This document shows positions 26,450 through 35,379 of a stretch of DNA of 64,000 nucleotides, piece by piece. Numbering within the stretch: position 1 is the stretch's first letter; each line of letters begins with the position of its first letter. Both the position numbers and the translations under genes were made by a program. The stretch is from contig CANNCQ010000003.1 of assembly GCA_947503135.1 (NCBI GenBank), positions 1-64,000 of the forward strand, in the 5' to 3' direction. Source of the DNA: an uncultured Aquimarina sp. (lineage in GTDB: Bacteria; Bacteroidota; Bacteroidia; Flavobacteriales; Flavobacteriaceae). The notes beneath the pieces are model-generated. The model made no database searches. It was given only the letters and a program-made list of their open reading frames with translations, and was not told the origin of the DNA.

Positions 26450-27362
26450 TTTCCCTTTTTGCTATTTTTTCTAAAGACAATATCAATACAAAACCAATAA
26501 TCATGAAAATAATTGCTACAATAACAAAAGGCTCTTCGCTATAATTTTGAGGCAATACCGAAGCTTCTTTTACAATATGCACTTTTTCGTTAATAGTTAC
26601 CGATTGTAATGTTTCCTTCCATGGCCAAATTTTATTTAGAGATCCTAATATAAAACCTGTTAAAATTACAAGTGTGGTATTTTCATATTTAGAAAACAAC
26701 CATTTTAAAAGCCTAGAAAATGACAATACCCCTACAATACACCCTATAAAAAAAACGAGTAGTTTTTTAATTTCCATATTATGTACTGCCGTACTTATTG
26801 CTGAATAAGCCCCTAACAAAACTAAAATGAATGATCCAGAAATGCCTGGTAAAATCATTGCGCAAATAGCAATAGCACCACATAGAAATAAATACAACAA
26901 GCTTTCTGAACTATCTATTATATTCATTTTTGTTATTAAGAAAGCTCCGATAGCGCTTATAATAAATAGCATAACAGCTAATGGACTCCATTTTTTTATT
27001 TGCTTACCCACAAAAATAATACTGGCAGCCACTAAACCGAAGAAAAAAGACCAAATCTGTATAGGGTGATTTTCTAACAAATAATGCATCAAATGCATAA
27101 CACTTAAAGCACTTATAAATATCCCTGCAAGAATAGATGCTAGAAAATTCGCATTAGCTTTTTTCCAAAAAGCCTTAAATCCTTCCTTTTTTAAAGTAAC
27201 AATTAATCCAAAATTTATATTTGAAATACTATCTATAAGCTCTTTGTAAATTCCCGATATAAAAGCAATTGTACCACCTGAAACACCAGGAACTACATCC
27301 GCAGCTCCCATAGCCATTCCTTTTAAAAATAAAATAATGTGTTTTTTTAATGCCCTTCCCAT
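26442..27362 (-). CDS. DUF368 polyprenyl-phosphate transporter-like protein (first copy)
   Basis: Paralogue of the next gene, 306 residues, with V-P-G-V-S-G-G-T (about 24-31) and L-P-G-I-S-G-S-F motifs and hydrophobic helices throughout. Both copies keep the K-x-x-x-x-F-x-K-G-M-A-M-G-type N-terminus, so neither looks degraded. The proposed role is recycling of undecaprenyl phosphate at the inner membrane, based on family knowledge. The downstream copy starts inside its last codons. A pair in tandem suggests either a heteromeric transporter or specialised copies. Sequence alone cannot decide between these. Confidence 0.9.
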   Translation of the reverse strand: MGRALKKHIILFLKGMAMGAADVVPGVSGGTIAFISGIYKELIDSISNINFGLIVTLKKEGFKAFWKKANANFLASILAGIFISALSVMHLMHYLLENHPIQIWSFFFGLVAASIIFVGKQIKKWSPLAVMLFIISAIGAFLITKMNIIDSSESLLYLFLCGAIAICAMILPGISGSFILVLLGAYSAISTAVHNMEIKKLLVFFIGCIVGVLSFSRLLKWLFSKYENTTLVILTGFILGSLNKIWPWKETLQSVTINEKVHIVKEASVLPQNYSEEPFVIVAIIFMIIGFVLILSLEKIAKRENA

Positions 27363-27413
27363 TCCTAACGTTATGTTATTTTCAAAGCTAGTTAAAATTG
27401 AATGAGAAAAAAA

Positions 27414-28808
27414 CTATTTAAGATAAGAAGCTAAAATTTGTTTAACTGTTTCGTTTTGGAAAACATTAGGGAATAATTCTTCTAGGATAATATTAAATTC
27501 AGCATCTATCTTCAATGCTGTTCGTAGGCAATTTTCAGCCTTATCTTCAGATTTCATTTCATAATTAACTCCTGCCAATCTATACAATATTTCAACATTT
27601 TCAGGGTAATATTCCAAACCTTGTTCTAAACAAACAATTGTAGCTTCTTTTTCTCCTATTAGCCATAAAACATCCGATCTGTCTAACCAATTTTGTAATG
27701 CCGTATTACCCATTTCAATTGCTTTACGATACCCTCGTTCTGCTTCTTCATAAAAACCCAACTTCCTGTTTATTTTTGCATATCGCTTCCAGTAATTCCA
27801 GTTTTCAGAATCAATATCAATCGCTTTATTGATAAAAGTTAATGCTTTTCGGAATTCATTATTCCTTTTATAAAAATCGGTAATTGCTAACCACCCTTTA
27901 TCTAGTAAAGGATCTTCGGTTACTGCTTTGTTAAAATTTTCTAATGCTTTTTCTTTATTTTCTAATTTCTCGTAACACTTTCCTATTCTTAAATAAGCAT
28001 ATGAAGTAGGATCTTCAATAGATAATGTTAATGTATAAAGCTCTATTGCCTCTATATATTGCTTAGATTTTTCTAAAATTTTAGCTTTTTCAATATACGC
28101 ACCTACAAATGTATCATCGCTTATAATTGCAAAATCAAAAGCGGCTATTGCTTTTTTGTAATCTTTTACATCATTATACTGTAACCCTAATTGATGCCAT
28201 GCAATTTCACAATAAGGATTAGTATCTAAAAATTTAGTTAAAAAACTAATAGCACCTTTAGTATCATCTAAATACACGTAACAATTTATGCTATTGTATA
28301 ATGCAGAATAATCATCTGGATCTATTTCCAAACATTTTGCAAATTGCTTTTTAGCGTTTTCAAAATCATCAGCAAATAAATATTCCATCCCTAAGAGTGC
28401 TAATACGTCTGCCTGATCATCTGCACGGTATAATGCTTTATTAAGCTCTTCAATAGCTTCTTTATGTAAAGACTGTTTAGATAAAATGGAAGCTTTTTGT
28501 ATTAAAACCTCACTATCATCAGGGTCAAGCTCTTGAATTTTCGAAAGCAACTCTTGTGCCTTCTCTAATTTATCTTCAAAAATTAATATTTCAACCTGTA
28601 ATAATTGTAAGGAGATGACTTGCGGATGTTGAGAAAGCCCTAGAGATATTGCTTTTTTTGCATTTTGAACCATTCCGTGATCCATGTAATAATGAATGAT
28701 AAACTCAAATTCTCCTGAATCAAAAAAAAGAACTTCATTCGACTTTAACATCGCTTCGTATTTTTCTAAAGCAATATTTTGATTATCCTCATGATCACCT
28801 ACCTGCAT
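27414..28808 (-). CDS. Tetratricopeptide repeat protein
   Basis: Cytoplasmic 464-residue protein built almost entirely of TPR helices, about eleven repeats with typical A-x-x-x-F and Y-x-x-x-x-x-x-x-L signatures. No signal peptide or membrane segment is visible. It lies between the DUF368 pair (51 bases downstream) and a DUF2807 gene on the same strand, an arrangement often seen in Flavobacteria. TPR proteins act as protein-interaction scaffolds; its partner is unknown. The start chosen is the ATG at 28808, after a 16-bp inverted repeat. Confidence 0.88.
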   Translation of the reverse strand: MQVGDHEDNQNIALEKYEAMLKSNEVLFFDSGEFEFIIHYYMDHGMVQNAKKAISLGLSQHPQVISLQLLQVEILIFEDKLEKAQELLSKIQELDPDDSEVLIQKASILSKQSLHKEAIEELNKALYRADDQADVLALLGMEYLFADDFENAKKQFAKCLEIDPDDYSALYNSINCYVYLDDTKGAISFLTKFLDTNPYCEIAWHQLGLQYNDVKDYKKAIAAFDFAIISDDTFVGAYIEKAKILEKSKQYIEAIELYTLTLSIEDPTSYAYLRIGKCYEKLENKEKALENFNKAVTEDPLLDKGWLAITDFYKRNNEFRKALTFINKAIDIDSENWNYWKRYAKINRKLGFYEEAERGYRKAIEMGNTALQNWLDRSDVLWLIGEKEATIVCLEQGLEYYPENVEILYRLAGVNYEMKSEDKAENCLRTALKIDAEFNIILEELFPNVFQNETVKQILASYLK

Positions 28809-28861
28809 ACTTTGAAAGTTTCTGTTAACTAAAGTTACATTAAAAAAGAAGGACTAAATAC

Positions 28862-28907
28862 ATCATCAAATATTGTTTATACAAAGTAATTAACAATATT
28901 TGATGAT
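28862..28907. repeat. Perfect 16-bp inverted repeat between DUF2807 and TPR genes
   Basis: Arms ATCATCAAATATTGTT and AACAATATTTGATGAT are separated by 14 bases. There is no T run next to it, so it may be a weak terminator for the DUF2807 gene, an mRNA stability element or a protein site. Confidence 0.6.
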
Positions 28908-28925
28908 AAATTCTTGTAACTAAAA

Positions 28926-29789
28926 CTATTTCAAAAAGCTTTTTAAAGTACCCGGAGCTTTATTCGTTTTGTGAATACTAGCTGTTTCTTTAAAAGATTG
29001 AATCTCTATTAACGGATTTCCTAAAATATAAGTATTCGTTTTATCCGTCACATCTAAAGTTAACTTATCAGCTACATTTATATAACTGTCAGCAGATTCA
29101 GAAGCCGAAAATGTAGTTATTCCAGAAACCAATTCGGCACTATTTAAAAAACTACTTCCTGTTATTTGAAAAATACTATTAGCTGCTTTACCGCTTAAAA
29201 CAAGCTTACTTTTCGTGTTTTGCAAAACACTCAAGTTTTTTGTTTCCGCATTAATTTTCATATCAGCAGTATCAGTAATATTTAAAGAAAGAACTTCAGC
29301 ATTACCACTTGCTTCTATTTCTGATTTATTTTTTGCAAAAAAAGTAGCATTTTTAGAATCGAAATTCAAGGTTACTTTTGAGTTTTCAAAAGATTCTACA
29401 TTAATTTTTTCAGACAATAATTTGTCTTTACTAGTCAATTCAGCTTTACCCTTAACAAAAATATTTGCCAATTTACTATTCACCCCAATTTCCACAAACA
29501 ATCGTTTATATCTCGAAAATTGTTTAGTTGCATTAATTTCTAATTTACCATCTGTTACTTTTACAATAATATATTGGTGAAAATTACTATCTGCATCAAT
29601 ACTGACAGTAGGGGTTGATTTTAACACCAACTCAACCTCAAATAAATCACCAACCTCCAAACTAGTAAACTCTTCTACAAACTGTGTTTTTAGTTCCGGT
29701 ATTTTACTTCCTTTTATTTTTTCTTTTTTTTCTTGACCTATTACCAATAATGGAATCAGCATAGATAAAACTAGTATTATTTTCTTCAA
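28926..29789 (-). CDS. DUF2807 (GIN-domain) secreted protein
   Basis: Exported 287-residue protein with an N-terminal signal peptide (about 1-18). A repetitive beta-rich body follows, of the kind found in the DUF2807/'auto-transporter adhesin head GIN' family. The pattern of alternating hydrophobic residues with N-x-x-x-L-S and D-x-x-D-x-K-I-N suggests a right-handed beta-helix. It is likely periplasmic or surface exposed. The function of this family is not established. No cysteine lipobox is present. It precedes the TPR gene on the same strand. Confidence 0.82.
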   Translation of the reverse strand: MKKIILVLSMLIPLLVIGQEKKEKIKGSKIPELKTQFVEEFTSLEVGDLFEVELVLKSTPTVSIDADSNFHQYIIVKVTDGKLEINATKQFSRYKRLFVEIGVNSKLANIFVKGKAELTSKDKLLSEKINVESFENSKVTLNFDSKNATFFAKNKSEIEASGNAEVLSLNITDTADMKINAETKNLSVLQNTKSKLVLSGKAANSIFQITGSSFLNSAELVSGITTFSASESADSYINVADKLTLDVTDKTNTYILGNPLIEIQSFKETASIHKTNKAPGTLKSFLK

Positions 29790-29937
29790 ATTGTTTTATT
29801 TTATTTTAAAAGTAAACTTATAGCATTTTATTGCAGCTCAAAAAAACATGTTTCAAAAATTATTCCATACTTATTAACAGTAGCTATAAAACTTTTATTA
29901 AGCTTATTTTTTATAACTTGAGTAACTAAACAATACT

Positions 29938-30393
29938 ATGGAAATCACAAATCGCAATTTAAATCGTTTTTTATTTTTTAAGCTTCCTGCCGCATGGTGG
30001 TCAGGCGTTAGGGTCACAAAAATTACTTCAGAAATATGTGAGGCTAATGTTACTCATAAATGGATTAATCAAAATCCTTTTAAATCGATGTATTTTGCAG
30101 TACAAGCTATGGCCGCTGAACTTACCACAGGAGCATTAGTGATGTGGCATATTAAAAAGAGTGGTCATAAAATATCTATGCTAGTAGCTCAAAACAAATC
30201 TTCGTTTACAAAAAAGGCAACTGGTAAAATTCATTTTACTTGTATAGATGGACATAAAATTAAAGAGGGTATTGCAAAGGCCGTAAACAGCAATGAAGGC
30301 CAAACATTTTGGCTAAAGTCAGTTGGCATAAATAAAGATAACATCACTGTTTCTACTTTTGAGTTTGAATGGACTATTAAAGTGAAGAAATAA
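29938..30393 (+). CDS. DUF4442 hotdog-fold protein (thioesterase-like)
   Basis: Cytoplasmic 151-residue protein with the DUF4442 signature: L-P-A-A-W-W-S-G-V-R near residue 16, N-P-F-K-S-M-Y-F-A near 45 and a following A-A-E-L-T-T-G helix. The fold is that of PaaI-type thioesterases, so a hydrolytic role on an acyl thioester is possible but unproven. The gene stands alone, divergent from the DUF2807 gene. Confidence 0.8.
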   Translation: MEITNRNLNRFLFFKLPAAWWSGVRVTKITSEICEANVTHKWINQNPFKSMYFAVQAMAAELTTGALVMWHIKKSGHKISMLVAQNKSSFTKKATGKIHFTCIDGHKIKEGIAKAVNSNEGQTFWLKSVGINKDNITVSTFEFEWTIKVKK

Positions 30394-30446
30394 TAATTTA
30401 ACAAATTTTATTGTAACACTTAAACACCTGTTAAGTCTTTATTTTG

Positions 30447-30454
30447 TAGTTTTG
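30447..30454 (+). promoter_or_regulatory. Predicted -7 promoter element of the small gene at 30521
   Basis: TAGTTTTG fits TAnnTTTG, implying a 5' leader of about 60 nt. Confidence 0.4.
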
Positions 30455-30520
30455 ATTCAATTACACATTGAAAAACAAACTGTTAACCCTAAAACGAATA
30501 CAACTTATTAATCAAAATCT

Positions 30521-30715
30521 ATGGCAAGAGCTATGTTTGAATACACTATTTCAGTGTTAGAAAAAGTAAGTTTTGACGTAAATCTGTTTACAAAAGAAGT
30601 TAAGAAAGCACTACAATGCTTACTTCCTCACGAAATAGAAGAACTTAAAATTTATATTGAAAGACTAATAATCAAGAAACCTCAATTGGCATCTTGTTTA
30701 ACGTTAACTTATTAA
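30521..30715 (+). CDS. Conserved small protein, 64 residues, unknown
   Basis: Short, helix-rich protein with no membrane segment and no recognised motif: an N-terminal M-A-R-A-M-F-E-Y start, then mixed charged helices (L-P-H-E-I-E-E-L-K-I-Y-I-E-R-L-I-I-K-K). A promoter element lies 66 bases upstream and a strong terminator follows right after the stop, so it is probably a genuine single-gene unit. I do not recognise a function. Confidence 0.6.
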   Translation: MARAMFEYTISVLEKVSFDVNLFTKEVKKALQCLLPHEIEELKIYIERLIIKKPQLASCLTLTY

Positions 30716-30717
30716 AT

Positions 30718-30755
30718 AAAAAATCCCGAATTGAAATTTCAATTCGGGATTTTTT
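30718..30755. terminator. Bidirectional terminator between the small gene and the 125-residue gene
   Basis: A perfect palindrome of 32 bases (arm AAATCCCGAATTGAAA) has A-rich and T-rich flanks. It serves both convergent genes. Confidence 0.92.
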
Positions 30756-30778
30756 ATTATTCAAAACGAACTCTCTTT

Positions 30779-31156
30779 TTAGTAAAGTTCGCTCCATAAA
30801 TTATCTCGATATAACTTAAGATCGATAATATTATTTTTATTTTCAAGATCCTTAAACAACGATACCAAATAAGATAAGCTTTCTTTAGGATCTATTTCAC
30901 CCTGAGCCACACTTACAACTTCTCCATTTTCATCCTCTATTGGCTCGTCATCAGGTATTGCTATTTCAAAATTATCGTTCTGTTCGATATATTCGTATGT
31001 TAAACGCAACACTTTAGTAGCTAATGGATTTTGCTGTTTTTTAGCAAATACCCTAAGCGCTTTTAGGTCCTCTACAACTGTATTTATTATAATTCCTGCG
31101 TGATCTAAATCTCCTAAGATTTTAGTTACCAGCTTTTGGGCTTTATTACTTTCCAA
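30779..31156 (-). CDS. Conserved hypothetical protein, 125 residues
   Basis: Soluble, acidic, helix-rich protein with no signal or membrane segment. The middle is an acidic loop (D-D-E-P-I-E-D-E-N-G-E-V-V), with helices on either side. No family is recognised. It is convergent with the small gene at 30521 and divergent from menB; the menB promoter lies in the 178-base gap between the two starts. Confidence 0.65.
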   Translation of the reverse strand: MESNKAQKLVTKILGDLDHAGIIINTVVEDLKALRVFAKKQQNPLATKVLRLTYEYIEQNDNFEIAIPDDEPIEDENGEVVSVAQGEIDPKESLSYLVSLFKDLENKNNIIDLKLYRDNLWSELY

Positions 31157-31285
31157 AATAAGTATAGTTTGATGTTAATGTTATGTAATTTTCTAAAATC
31201 GAAAAAAACTCCTAAATGCAAATGTAATGTATTCCTATATTTTTTTTATGTTTAAAACTTTCAATTTTAAGGTTTAATCAAAAAG

Positions 31286-31316
31286 TTGGGCAATGCACAG
31301 AAATAGCCTATTTTTG
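31286..31316 (+). promoter_or_regulatory. Predicted promoter of menB
   Basis: TTG at 31286-31288, 20 bases, then TATTTTTG at 31309-31316. This fits the Bacteroidota consensus well. Confidence 0.7.
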
Positions 31317-31334
31317 AAAATAAAGCCTTAATAT

Positions 31335-32174
31335 ATGAGTACTATCAACTGGCAAATTGTTAAAGAATTTGAAGACATTACCTATAAAAAAAGTAACGGC
31401 GTCGCACGTATTGCGTTTAACAGGCCTGAGGTCCGTAATGCTTTTCGTCCTAAAACAACTAGCGAACTTCTTGTTGCTCTGCAAGATGCCCAAGAAGACA
31501 CTAATATAGGTGTTGTTTTAATTTCGGCCGAAGGCCCCTCTCCAAAAGATGGAGTATACAGTTTTTGTAGCGGTGGTGACCAAAAAGCAAGGGGACATCA
31601 AGGCTATGTGGGTGACGATGGCTATCATCGATTAAACATTTTAGACGCTCAACGTATTATTCGCTTTATGCCAAAAGCTGTAATTTGTGTAGTCCCAGGA
31701 TGGGCTGTTGGCGGAGGACACAGCTTACATGTTGTATGCGACATCACATTGGCTAGTAAAGAACATGCTATTTTTAAACAAACAGATGCCGATGTTACCA
31801 GTTTTGATGGTGGTTATGGATCGGCTTATTTAGCTAAAATGGTGGGGCAAAAAAAAGCTCGTGAAATCTTTTTTTTAGGAAGAAATTATTCCGCGCAAGA
31901 GGCTTATGAAATGGGAATGGTGAATGCTGTAATACCTCATAATGAATTGGAAGACACAGCATACCAATGGGCTCAAGAAATCTTAGAAAAATCCCCTACC
32001 TCTATTAAAATGCTAAAATTCGCCATGAACTTAACCGATGACGGCATGGTAGGACAACAAGTATTTGCTGGTGAAGCTACTCGACTAGCTTACATGACAG
32101 AAGAAGCTAAAGAAGGTAGAGATGCCTTTCTCGAAAAACGTAAGCCTAACTTCGTTAAAAAATGGCTCCCATAA
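31335..32174 (+). CDS. menB: 1,4-dihydroxy-2-naphthoyl-CoA synthase
   Basis: Crotonase-fold enzyme that cyclises O-succinylbenzoyl-CoA in menaquinone synthesis. Of 279 residues, the family signature S-G-G-D-Q-K-A-R-G near 85, the oxyanion segment G-W-A-V-G-G-G-H near 133 and T-S-F-D-G-G-Y-G-S near 161 are all present. The C-terminal tail ending W-L-P is diagnostic for MenB. Menaquinone is the expected substrate pool for the Alternative Complex III encoded in this window. The gene has its own promoter. It is 54 bases before ftsK. Confidence 0.96.
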   Translation: MSTINWQIVKEFEDITYKKSNGVARIAFNRPEVRNAFRPKTTSELLVALQDAQEDTNIGVVLISAEGPSPKDGVYSFCSGGDQKARGHQGYVGDDGYHRLNILDAQRIIRFMPKAVICVVPGWAVGGGHSLHVVCDITLASKEHAIFKQTDADVTSFDGGYGSAYLAKMVGQKKAREIFFLGRNYSAQEAYEMGMVNAVIPHNELEDTAYQWAQEILEKSPTSIKMLKFAMNLTDDGMVGQQVFAGEATRLAYMTEEAKEGRDAFLEKRKPNFVKKWLP

Positions 32175-32228
32175 CTTTTAGCTTACTCCAAAATAAATTA
32201 TTCCCGAACTTCAAAACAAAAAAACTGA

Positions 32229-34676
32229 ATGGCTAGAAAAAAGGCTTCAACAACAAAAAGCGCTACTAAATCAGTTAAAGAAAAAACTATTAAAATAGGA
32301 TTTTCAAAGCTTAACCAAAAACAACGTTTAGTTATTGGAGGATTCTTTATTGTTTTAGGTTTAATGGTACTGATTTCTATTACTTCCTATTTTTTCTCTT
32401 GGCAAGCCGATCAAAATGAATACGGGAATTTTAGCAGAGACAATGCTAATCAAAACCTTTTACGCCCTTTAGGTAATTTTATTGGGCATACTTTCGTTTA
32501 TAAAGGATTTGGAATAGCCGCTTATATTTTTCCAACATTACTACTATTAACAGGAATTAGTTATTTTTGGAATTATGGCTCCAAGCAATTAAAAAACCGA
32601 TGGTTTTGGGGTATGTATCTAACTTTGTTTTTTGCTATATTTTTTGGCTTTTTCCATAATAGCTTTGGATTATTATCCGGAATCGTAGGTTTTGAAATTA
32701 ACGATTTAATGCAGGACTATACGGGCAAAGTAGGTACTACATTATTATTATTTTTCCTTGGACTTCTATATTGTATTGTTAGATTAAATTTAACTCCTAC
32801 TGCAGTGGCTAATTATTTTTCTAAAACCAAAAACAAGGTTAGCAAAGAATTTAAAGAGGCTACAGACATTGAGGAGGAACCTATTGCAAAACAGCCAACC
32901 TCTAAATTTCAAGAAGACTTGAGTATTGACGACTTTGTACCCGTAAAAAATGACCTTTCGGAACTTGAAGTAAAACTCCCTGAACCAGAACCTATACTAG
33001 AAAAGGAATCTATTCTGACTATTCCAATAGAAGAGAAAAACACCTCCACTCTAGAAATTGAAACCCCTCAAGAAGAAGAAATAATTGAAGAAGATTTAAA
33101 TATTGAAGTTGAGGATGTTTTTGAAGAAGACATAAGTAAAGTTAGCAAGCAGTTAGTTGAAGACTTTGGTGAATTTGATCCTACGCTTGAATTAGGAAAT
33201 TACAAATTCCCTAGCTTAGATTTGCTAAAAGATTATACCAACGGTCAAAATAACATAACAATTGACCAAGGAGAACTTGAGGAAAACAAAAATAGAATTG
33301 TTGAAACACTAAAAAACTATAAAATTGGAATAGCCCACATAAAAGCGACCGTAGGACCTACTGTAACTTTGTATGAAATTATCCCAGAAGCTGGTATTCG
33401 AATTTCAAAAATTAAAAATTTAGAAGACGACATTGCATTATCCTTAGCTGCACTTGGCATACGAATTATAGCTCCCATTCCTGGAAAAGGAACTATTGGT
33501 ATTGAAGTACCTAACAAAAAATCAACCATTGTATCGATGCGATCTGCTATAGCTGCATCGAAATTTCAAAATGCAGAAATGGAATTGCCGATATCATTCG
33601 GTAAGACCATTTCAAACGAAACCTTTGTTGTAGATTTAGCCAAAATGCCCCACTTATTAATGGCCGGAGCAACTGGCCAGGGTAAATCGGTTGGTTTAAA
33701 TGCTATTTTAACCTCTTTGCTTTACAAAAAACACCCCGCAGAAGTTAAGTTTGTATTAGTTGATCCTAAAAAAGTAGAGCTTACTTTATTCAATAAAATT
33801 GAACGTCATTTTTTAGCAAAATTACCCGATTCAGGAGAAGCCATTATTACCGATAATGCCAAAGTAATTAACACGCTAAATTCATTATGTATTGAAATGG
33901 ATGACCGTTATGAATTATTGAAAAATGCTTTTGTAAGAAACTTAAAAGAATATAACACTAAATTTAAACAGCGAAAATTAAATCCTGAAAACGGTCACCG
34001 TTTTTTACCATATATAGTACTGGTTATTGATGAATTTGCCGATTTAATTATGACTGCTGGTAAAGAAGTTGAAACTCCAATCGCTAGATTAGCTCAATTA
34101 GCACGTGCTATTGGGATACACTTAATTATCGCCACGCAACGTCCATCTGTAAACGTTATAACAGGTATGATAAAAGCTAACTTTCCTGCCCGATTAGCTT
34201 TTAGAGTAATGTCTAAAATAGATTCTCGCACAATTCTTGATGCGGGGGGAGCCGATCAACTTATTGGTCGAGGTGATATGTTATATACTAATGGAAATAA
34301 TTTGGTGCGTGTACAATGCGCCTTTGTTGACACCCCAGAAGTTGAACGTATTACAAATTATATAGGGGCTCAAAAGGCGTATCCTGATGCTCATTTACTT
34401 CCTGAATACGTTGGCGAAGAAGGTGGCACAACTCTTGATAACAATAAAGAGGATAGAGATAAATTATTCAAAGAGGCTGCCGAGGTACTTGTTACAGCAC
34501 AACAAGGATCAGCTTCTTTACTTCAGCGAAAGCTTAAATTAGGTTACAACAGAGCTGGAAGAATAATTGACCAACTAGAGGCTGCCGGTATTGTTGGCCC
34601 TTTTGAAGGAAGTAAAGCTAGGCAGGTATTAATACCTGATTTAATTGAATTAGAAAAGTTTCTAAGTCAAGAATAG
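32229..34676 (+). CDS. ftsK: DNA translocase FtsK
   Basis: Septum-located ATP-driven DNA pump that clears chromosome termini during division. The 815 residues comprise four N-terminal membrane helices (about 35-55, 90-110, 125-145, 165-185), an acidic linker (about 215-310) and the motor domain. Walker A is G-A-T-G-Q-G-K-S near 479-486, and Walker B is V-L-V-I-D-E-F-A-D near 597-605. A C-terminal gamma winged-helix domain (last 65 residues, K-L-K-L-G-Y-N-R-A-G-R-I-I-D-Q-L-E) reads KOPS-type sites. The linker is short compared with E. coli FtsK, as usual in this phylum. It heads a block with lolA, lptG and ribBA. Confidence 0.96.
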   Translation: MARKKASTTKSATKSVKEKTIKIGFSKLNQKQRLVIGGFFIVLGLMVLISITSYFFSWQADQNEYGNFSRDNANQNLLRPLGNFIGHTFVYKGFGIAAYIFPTLLLLTGISYFWNYGSKQLKNRWFWGMYLTLFFAIFFGFFHNSFGLLSGIVGFEINDLMQDYTGKVGTTLLLFFLGLLYCIVRLNLTPTAVANYFSKTKNKVSKEFKEATDIEEEPIAKQPTSKFQEDLSIDDFVPVKNDLSELEVKLPEPEPILEKESILTIPIEEKNTSTLEIETPQEEEIIEEDLNIEVEDVFEEDISKVSKQLVEDFGEFDPTLELGNYKFPSLDLLKDYTNGQNNITIDQGELEENKNRIVETLKNYKIGIAHIKATVGPTVTLYEIIPEAGIRISKIKNLEDDIALSLAALGIRIIAPIPGKGTIGIEVPNKKSTIVSMRSAIAASKFQNAEMELPISFGKTISNETFVVDLAKMPHLLMAGATGQGKSVGLNAILTSLLYKKHPAEVKFVLVDPKKVELTLFNKIERHFLAKLPDSGEAIITDNAKVINTLNSLCIEMDDRYELLKNAFVRNLKEYNTKFKQRKLNPENGHRFLPYIVLVIDEFADLIMTAGKEVETPIARLAQLARAIGIHLIIATQRPSVNVITGMIKANFPARLAFRVMSKIDSRTILDAGGADQLIGRGDMLYTNGNNLVRVQCAFVDTPEVERITNYIGAQKAYPDAHLLPEYVGEEGGTTLDNNKEDRDKLFKEAAEVLVTAQQGSASLLQRKLKLGYNRAGRIIDQLEAAGIVGPFEGSKARQVLIPDLIELEKFLSQE

Positions 34677-34714
34677 TTTTTTATTTCTTTATCCTAAAAT
34701 CAAAATAAGCATAT

Positions 34715-34722
34715 TACTTTTG
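34715..34722 (+). promoter_or_regulatory. Predicted -7 promoter element of the LolA-like gene
   Basis: TACTTTTG matches TAnnTTTG, 18 bases before the start codon. Confidence 0.5.
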
Positions 34723-34739
34723 CACTAATATTTACTTTT

Positions 34740-35372
34740 ATGAAATACATAGTATCATTACTCTTAAGTTTTTTATTGTTACCCTTTTCCTTTCAAGCTC
34801 AAAATGCTAAAAGCCTACTAAATGAGGTTGACAAAAAGGTAAAATCTTATAATAACATCGTAATTGATTTTAAATATGGATTAAGAAATAAATCCGCTAA
34901 CCTAAATCAAGAGACCAATGGTAATGCTTCCTTATCTGGAAACAAATATGTTTTAAACTTGATTGGTACCACCCAGCTTTTTGATGGCAATAAATTATAT
35001 TCAATAAGCGATGAGGATGAAGAAATTTCAATTTCAACCCCTACAGATGATGATAGTTTTACTCCTTCTAAAATGCTTTCTTTTTATCAAAATGGTTATG
35101 ACGCTGAAATGGATATTATTCAAAACGTTGGAGGAAGAAAGATTCAATACATCAAACTTACACCCATCAAAAATAATGACGAAATTAAATCTATACTTTT
35201 AGGAATAGACCAAGTTACCAAACATATATACAAACTAATTATCAGCCAACACAACAGCACTGCGATCACTATTACTGTGAATCAATTTAAAACAAATCAA
35301 CCATTGTCTGATACTTTATTTTCCTTCGATGAATCAAAATATTCTGGTTATTACATCAATAATTTAGATTAG
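34740..35372 (+). CDS. LolA-like outer-membrane lipoprotein carrier
   Basis: Periplasmic 210-residue protein with a signal peptide (about 1-20, ending F-Q-A-Q) and the LolA-type half-barrel. It starts with A-K-S-L-L-N-E-V-D-K-K-V-K-S and a repeated antiparallel strand pattern. LolA ferries lipoproteins through the periplasm. Bacteroidota LolA-like proteins are diverse, so this exact role is inferred. It lies 63 bases after ftsK with its own promoter element and 7 bases before lptG, which suggests envelope-maintenance functions expressed together. Confidence 0.85.
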   Translation: MKYIVSLLLSFLLLPFSFQAQNAKSLLNEVDKKVKSYNNIVIDFKYGLRNKSANLNQETNGNASLSGNKYVLNLIGTTQLFDGNKLYSISDEDEEISISTPTDDDSFTPSKMLSFYQNGYDAEMDIIQNVGGRKIQYIKLTPIKNNDEIKSILLGIDQVTKHIYKLIISQHNSTAITITVNQFKTNQPLSDTLFSFDESKYSGYYINNLD

Positions 35373-35379
35373 TTGACTT

